NCBI GenBank assembly: GCA_964541635.1
Contig: CAZIQM010000050.1
Location: forward strand, 1 to 7,864
Length of the DNA stretch: 7,864 bases
Direction of reading: 5' to 3'
Origin: DALYDP01 sp964541635
GTDB taxonomy: Bacteria; Patescibacteriota; Gracilibacteria; Peribacterales; Peribacteraceae
The position numbers were made by a program, and so were the translations under genes. The notes beneath the pieces were generated by a model. That model worked only from the letters and a program-made list of their open reading frames with translations. It was not told the origin of the DNA and did no database searches. Numbering within the stretch: the stretch's first letter is position 1; the number at the start of each line of letters is the position of its first letter. This document shows positions 5,382 through 7,864 of this stretch, piece after piece.

Positions 5382-7864
5382 ATGAAACAAAAAGAAACAC
5401 ACACGTACGCGCGCACGAAGAGCGCCATCGCCCAGGCGGTGGTGGCCTGCATCGTCGTGACGCAGGCGTGGAGCCCGTTCACGGCGATCCCGACCGCGGA
5501 GGCAGCGAGTTCGTTCCGGCCGACGATCTTCGTGAACACCGAAGCGTTCCTCGCGATCGACGACGATGACACGACGGCCGACGTCGTGCTGCGATTCGGA
5601 GACACGCTCGCGAAGACCCTGACGTTTAACCGCCTACTTGATCGATTCCAGTTCAACGACGACGTGTACACGTCCGGCTCGTTCACTGCGAGCGGCACTC
5701 TCGTCACCGAATCTGGCGCGTACATCGACGGCACGTCGCTCGTGGTGCAAGCGAACAGCAACCGCGTGGGTATCGGGACGGCGTCGCCGGAGGCAAACCT
5801 CCACGTCGTGGGCAGCGAAACGCGCCTCGACACGGGCACGACCAACGGCTCCACGGCCCTCACGTTCATCGACGGCGGCGACGAGAAAGCGCACTTCTTG
5901 CTCAACCAGGCGACGTTCACGTTCGACCTCCAGTCCGACGGGCGCATCTCGATCGGCTCAAGCGATTACGTGACGGTTGCCGGCTCGAACTACACGAACA
6001 TCCAGGGATCGACGACCTTCACCGGCAACAACGTGGGTATCGGCACGACCGGTCCCAAAACGAGACTCGACGTGGTCGGCGCCATCTCCGGCTCGTTCAT
6101 CTACGCCACGAAGAGCTTCTCCGGCGCGGGCCTCAGCGACTGCGACACCGCGGGCACGAGCAAGCTGCTCTGGGACGCCGCCACCGGCCGCTTCAGCTGC
6201 GGCACGGACACCGACACGAACACGACCTACACCGCGGGCCAAGGCCTGAACCTGAACGGCGCGAACGCCTTCGCCTTGAACGCCACGGTGACCGGCTCCG
6301 TCATCCGCGGCACCAACTCCGTGAACTCGTCCGGATCGCTCGTGTGGGAAGGCAAGGGTTCGGGCGCGAGCTTGCACATCAAGAACTTCCTCAGCGTCGG
6401 CGCCCGCCAGTCGGGATCGCTCCTCACGGTCGGACGCCTTGGCTCGGGCTCTATCACGGGCACTGCGAGCAGCGCCACGCTCTTCTCGACGGATCAAATG
6501 GCGCTCGGCCAACTCAACGGCGGCGCGTACTTCGGTCGCGTCGGCCTGACGGAAAACCAATGGGGCTTGAGCAACCAGGGCAACACGTGGGCGGCGAAGG
6601 ATTCGAGCAGGATCTGGACCGCGGTGGCCATGAGCAGCGACGGCAAGGTGCAGACGGCCGCGGAGTACACGGGCCAGCTCTACACGTCGTACGATTACGG
6701 CAACACATGGACCGCCCGGGACAGCAGCAGAAACTGGCGCAACGTCGCGATGAGCAGCGACGGTAAATACCAAACGGCCGAGGAATACGGCGGGCAGATC
6801 TACACGTCATCCGACTACGGCCAAACGTGGACCGCGAAGGAAAGCAATAGGAACTGGTGGAGCATCGCGATGAGCAGCGACGGTAAATACCAAACGGCGG
6901 GCGTCTACAGCGGCCTGCTCTACATCTCCAGCGACTACGGCCAAACGTGGACCGCAAAGGAGGCTAGCAGGGTCTGGATCGGCGTCGCGATGAGCAGCGA
7001 TGGCAAGGTGCAGACGGCGGCTGCGGGCGGCGGACTCATCTACGTATCGTTCGACTACGGCCAAACGTGGACGCCGAGGGGATCGACGAACAGGGACTGG
7101 TTCAGGGTCGTCATGAGCTCTGACGGTAAAATCCAAACCGCATCCGCGCAAAGCGCGAGCATCTACGTGTCGTACGACTACGGCACCACGTGGACGGCGA
7201 AGCTCTCGAGCACGGATTGCCGCGGCCTCGCGATGAGCTCCGACGGTAGGATCCAGTCGGCCGCGGAATTCGGCGGCCAGATCTACACGTCGACCGACTA
7301 CGGCCAAACGTGGACGGCGAAGGAATCCAGCAGGAACTGGCGCGGCTTGGCCATGAGCTCCGACGGCAAGGTGCAGACCGCGGTGGTGCAAACAGGCCTC
7401 ATTTACGTCTCGCAGGCGAACAGCTACCAGTACGGCAGCGTCGCCATCGGCACCGGCAGCGTGAAGGGCGATACGAAGCTCATGGTCCAGGGCATCCTCT
7501 CGGGCGTCACGCTCTACGCCACGAAGAGCTTCTCCGGCGCGGGCCTCAGCGACTGCGACACCGCGGGCACGAGCAAGCTGCTCTGGGACTCCACCACGGG
7601 ACGCTTCTCCTGCGGCACGGACGCCGGCGCCACCTACACGGCGGGCCAAGGCTTGAACCTGAACGGCACCACGTTCAGTACCAACGCGACCCTCACGGGT
7701 ACGCTGCTCAAGTTCGCGACGGCCACGGGTTCGTTGGCGCGGTTCGTGACGCTTTCGGGCTCCACGGTCTACGCGAAGAACTCCGTGTACTCGAGCGGAT
7801 CGGTCATCGTATCGGGCCCGAACCCGACACTGCTCACGACCTACAATTCGTCAGGCAATGCCAC
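5382..7864 (+). CDS. Giant secreted surface protein with VGIGT modules and Asp-box beta-propeller (3' end beyond window)
   Basis: I translated this frame by hand. It is open from ATG 5382 to the window end, 827 residues with no stop. Residues 1-41 are a signal peptide: basic MKQKETHTYARTK, hydrophobic core AIAQAVVACIVV, and likely cleavage after AEA. Repetitive, Gly/Thr/Ser-rich sequence follows. 'VGIGT..P...L.V.G' modules occur from residues 127 (NRVGIGTASPEANLHVVG) and 216, and a divergent one from 686. Such modules recur in phage tail-fibre-like and CPR surface proteins and are thought to form beta-rich stalks. A two-cysteine module (SDCDTAG...FSCGTD) follows the second and third. Residues about 394-677 are seven ~40-residue repeats with Asp-boxes (S-x-D-x-G-x-T-W), predicted to form a seven-bladed propeller like sialidase/Ycf48-type folds. 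No anchor is seen; it may lie in the missing C-terminus. The role is probably adhesion or cell-surface display; the ligand is unknown. Confidence 0.85.
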   Translation, partial: MKQKETHTYARTKSAIAQAVVACIVVTQAWSPFTAIPTAEAASSFRPTIFVNTEAFLAIDDDDTTADVVLRFGDTLAKTLTFNRLLDRFQFNDDVYTSGSFTASGTLVTESGAYIDGTSLVVQANSNRVGIGTASPEANLHVVGSETRLDTGTTNGSTALTFIDGGDEKAHFLLNQATFTFDLQSDGRISIGSSDYVTVAGSNYTNIQGSTTFTGNNVGIGTTGPKTRLDVVGAISGSFIYATKSFSGAGLSDCDTAGTSKLLWDAATGRFSCGTDTDTNTTYTAGQGLNLNGANAFALNATVTGSVIRGTNSVNSSGSLVWEGKGSGASLHIKNFLSVGARQSGSLLTVGRLGSGSITGTASSATLFSTDQMALGQLNGGAYFGRVGLTENQWGLSNQGNTWAAKDSSRIWTAVAMSSDGKVQTAAEYTGQLYTSYDYGNTWTARDSSRNWRNVAMSSDGKYQTAEEYGGQIYTSSDYGQTWTAKESNRNWWSIAMSSDGKYQTAGVYSGLLYISSDYGQTWTAKEASRVWIGVAMSSDGKVQTAAAGGGLIYVSFDYGQTWTPRGSTNRDWFRVVMSSDGKIQTASAQSASIYVSYDYGTTWTAKLSSTDCRGLAMSSDGRIQSAAEFGGQIYTSTDYGQTWTAKESSRNWRGLAMSSDGKVQTAVVQTGLIYVSQANSYQYGSVAIGTGSVKGDTKLMVQGILSGVTLYATKSFSGAGLSDCDTAGTSKLLWDSTTGRFSCGTDAGATYTAGQGLNLNGTTFSTNATLTGTLLKFATATGSLARFVTLSGSTVYAKNSVYSSGSVIVSGPNPTLLTTYNSSGNA
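6100..6176 (+). repeat. 77-nt exact direct repeat, copy 1 (codes for YATKSFSGAGLSDC... module)
   Basis: Identical base for base to 7513-7589. It encodes YATKSFSGAG then LSDCDTAGTSKLLWD. Similarity continues at the protein level beyond the exact match (TGRFSCGTD...TYTAGQGLNLNG), but the DNA has drifted there. Zero differences over 77 nt next to diverged flanks suggest recent duplication or gene conversion. Both copies are in the same reading frame. Confidence 0.9.
6561..7412 (+). repeat. Seven tandem ~120-nt repeats coding for Asp-box blades
   Basis: The motif MSSDGK/R occurs with its ATG at 6630, 6750, 6870, 6990, 7113, 7233 and 7353: exactly 120 nt apart, except one step of 123 nt caused by one extra codon. 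The paired Asp-box ends in TGG at 6588 (degenerate, QGNTW), 6708, 6828, 6948, 7068, 7191 and 7311, with six perfect SxDxGxTW matches. A typical unit reads MSSDGKxQTA..xGQIYTS then xDYGQTWTAKESSRNW. Seven units of 40 residues suit a closed seven-bladed beta-propeller. Some neighbouring units share stretches above 30 nt without change, pointing to recent expansion. Confidence 0.9.
7513..7589 (+). repeat. 77-nt exact direct repeat, copy 2
   Basis: Exact copy of 6100-6176, lying 101 nt after the last propeller unit. The distance between the two copies is 1413 nt, or 471 codons, so a crossover between them would remove the propeller and keep the frame. Confidence 0.9.

Noticed and set aside
6561..7412. 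Regular 120-nt repeats considered as a CRISPR-like or other non-coding array
   Set aside because: The units are fully coding in one frame, with the variation falling at codon level and a single-codon insertion; there is no repeat/spacer pattern.
5958..7649. Two long minus-strand frames opposite the propeller (5958-6773 and 6807-7649)
   Set aside because: Their repeats only mirror the repeats of the plus-strand surface protein; they lack start signals and domain similarity.

Overview
ORGANISM. The window is GC-rich DNA with compact gene packing and standard-code stops (TGA closes genes). It ends in the start of a very large secreted repeat protein with VGIGT...P...L.V.G modules and a 'SDCDTAG...FSCGTD' module. 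I know that combination mainly from giant surface proteins of Candidate Phyla Radiation (Patescibacteria) genomes. A free-standing M23 peptidase, a PH-domain membrane protein and nucleotide-salvage enzymes fit such a host. I put the phylum-level guess at about 0.6; a GC-rich Peribacteria- or Uhrbacteria-like lineage is possible but cannot be settled here. The window looks chromosomal. I see no insertion sequence, integrase, prophage gene or CRISPR array.

LAYOUT. (1) 1-253, minus strand: the N-terminal end of a basic, single-span membrane protein, possibly FtsQ-like. It is divergent from (2) 282-1403, a WbaZ-like family 4 glycosyltransferase, which overlaps by 4 nt (ATGA) with (3) 1400-2074, a YfiH/PgeF-family purine nucleoside phosphorylase. 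(4) 2075-2268: an intergenic stretch with a terminator-like hairpin and a possible cloverleaf-shaped RNA fold. (5) 2269-3297: a dGTPase-like HD-domain triphosphohydrolase. (6) 3317-4249: a membrane protein that joins a voltage-sensor-like four-helix domain to a membrane-anchored bacterial PH domain, with no ion pore. (7) 4250-5068, minus strand: an M23 zinc endopeptidase, converging on gene 6 so tightly that the two stop codons form one TGATCA palindrome. (8) 5154-5229: tRNA-Trp(CCA) with a hairpin behind it. (9) From 5382 to the window end: the giant surface protein, with a signal peptide, VGIGT modules, a seven-unit Asp-box repeat that should form a beta-propeller, and a second copy of the flanking module.

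HOW THE GENES WORK TOGETHER. The theme is cell envelope (glycosyltransferase, peptidoglycan hydrolase, membrane sensor, surface protein) plus purine turnover (dGTPase yields deoxyguanosine, a possible substrate of the YfiH-type phosphorylase). The gene starts share one layout: a TANNNT -10 element sits 6-11 nt before the start codon and no Shine-Dalgarno sequence is visible, which suggests mostly leaderless mRNAs.

MOST UNUSUAL FEATURES. The voltage-sensor/PH fusion; the consistent leaderless promoter layout; and a 77-nt exact repeat, spaced by a multiple of three, that flanks the propeller so that recombination would remove it in frame.
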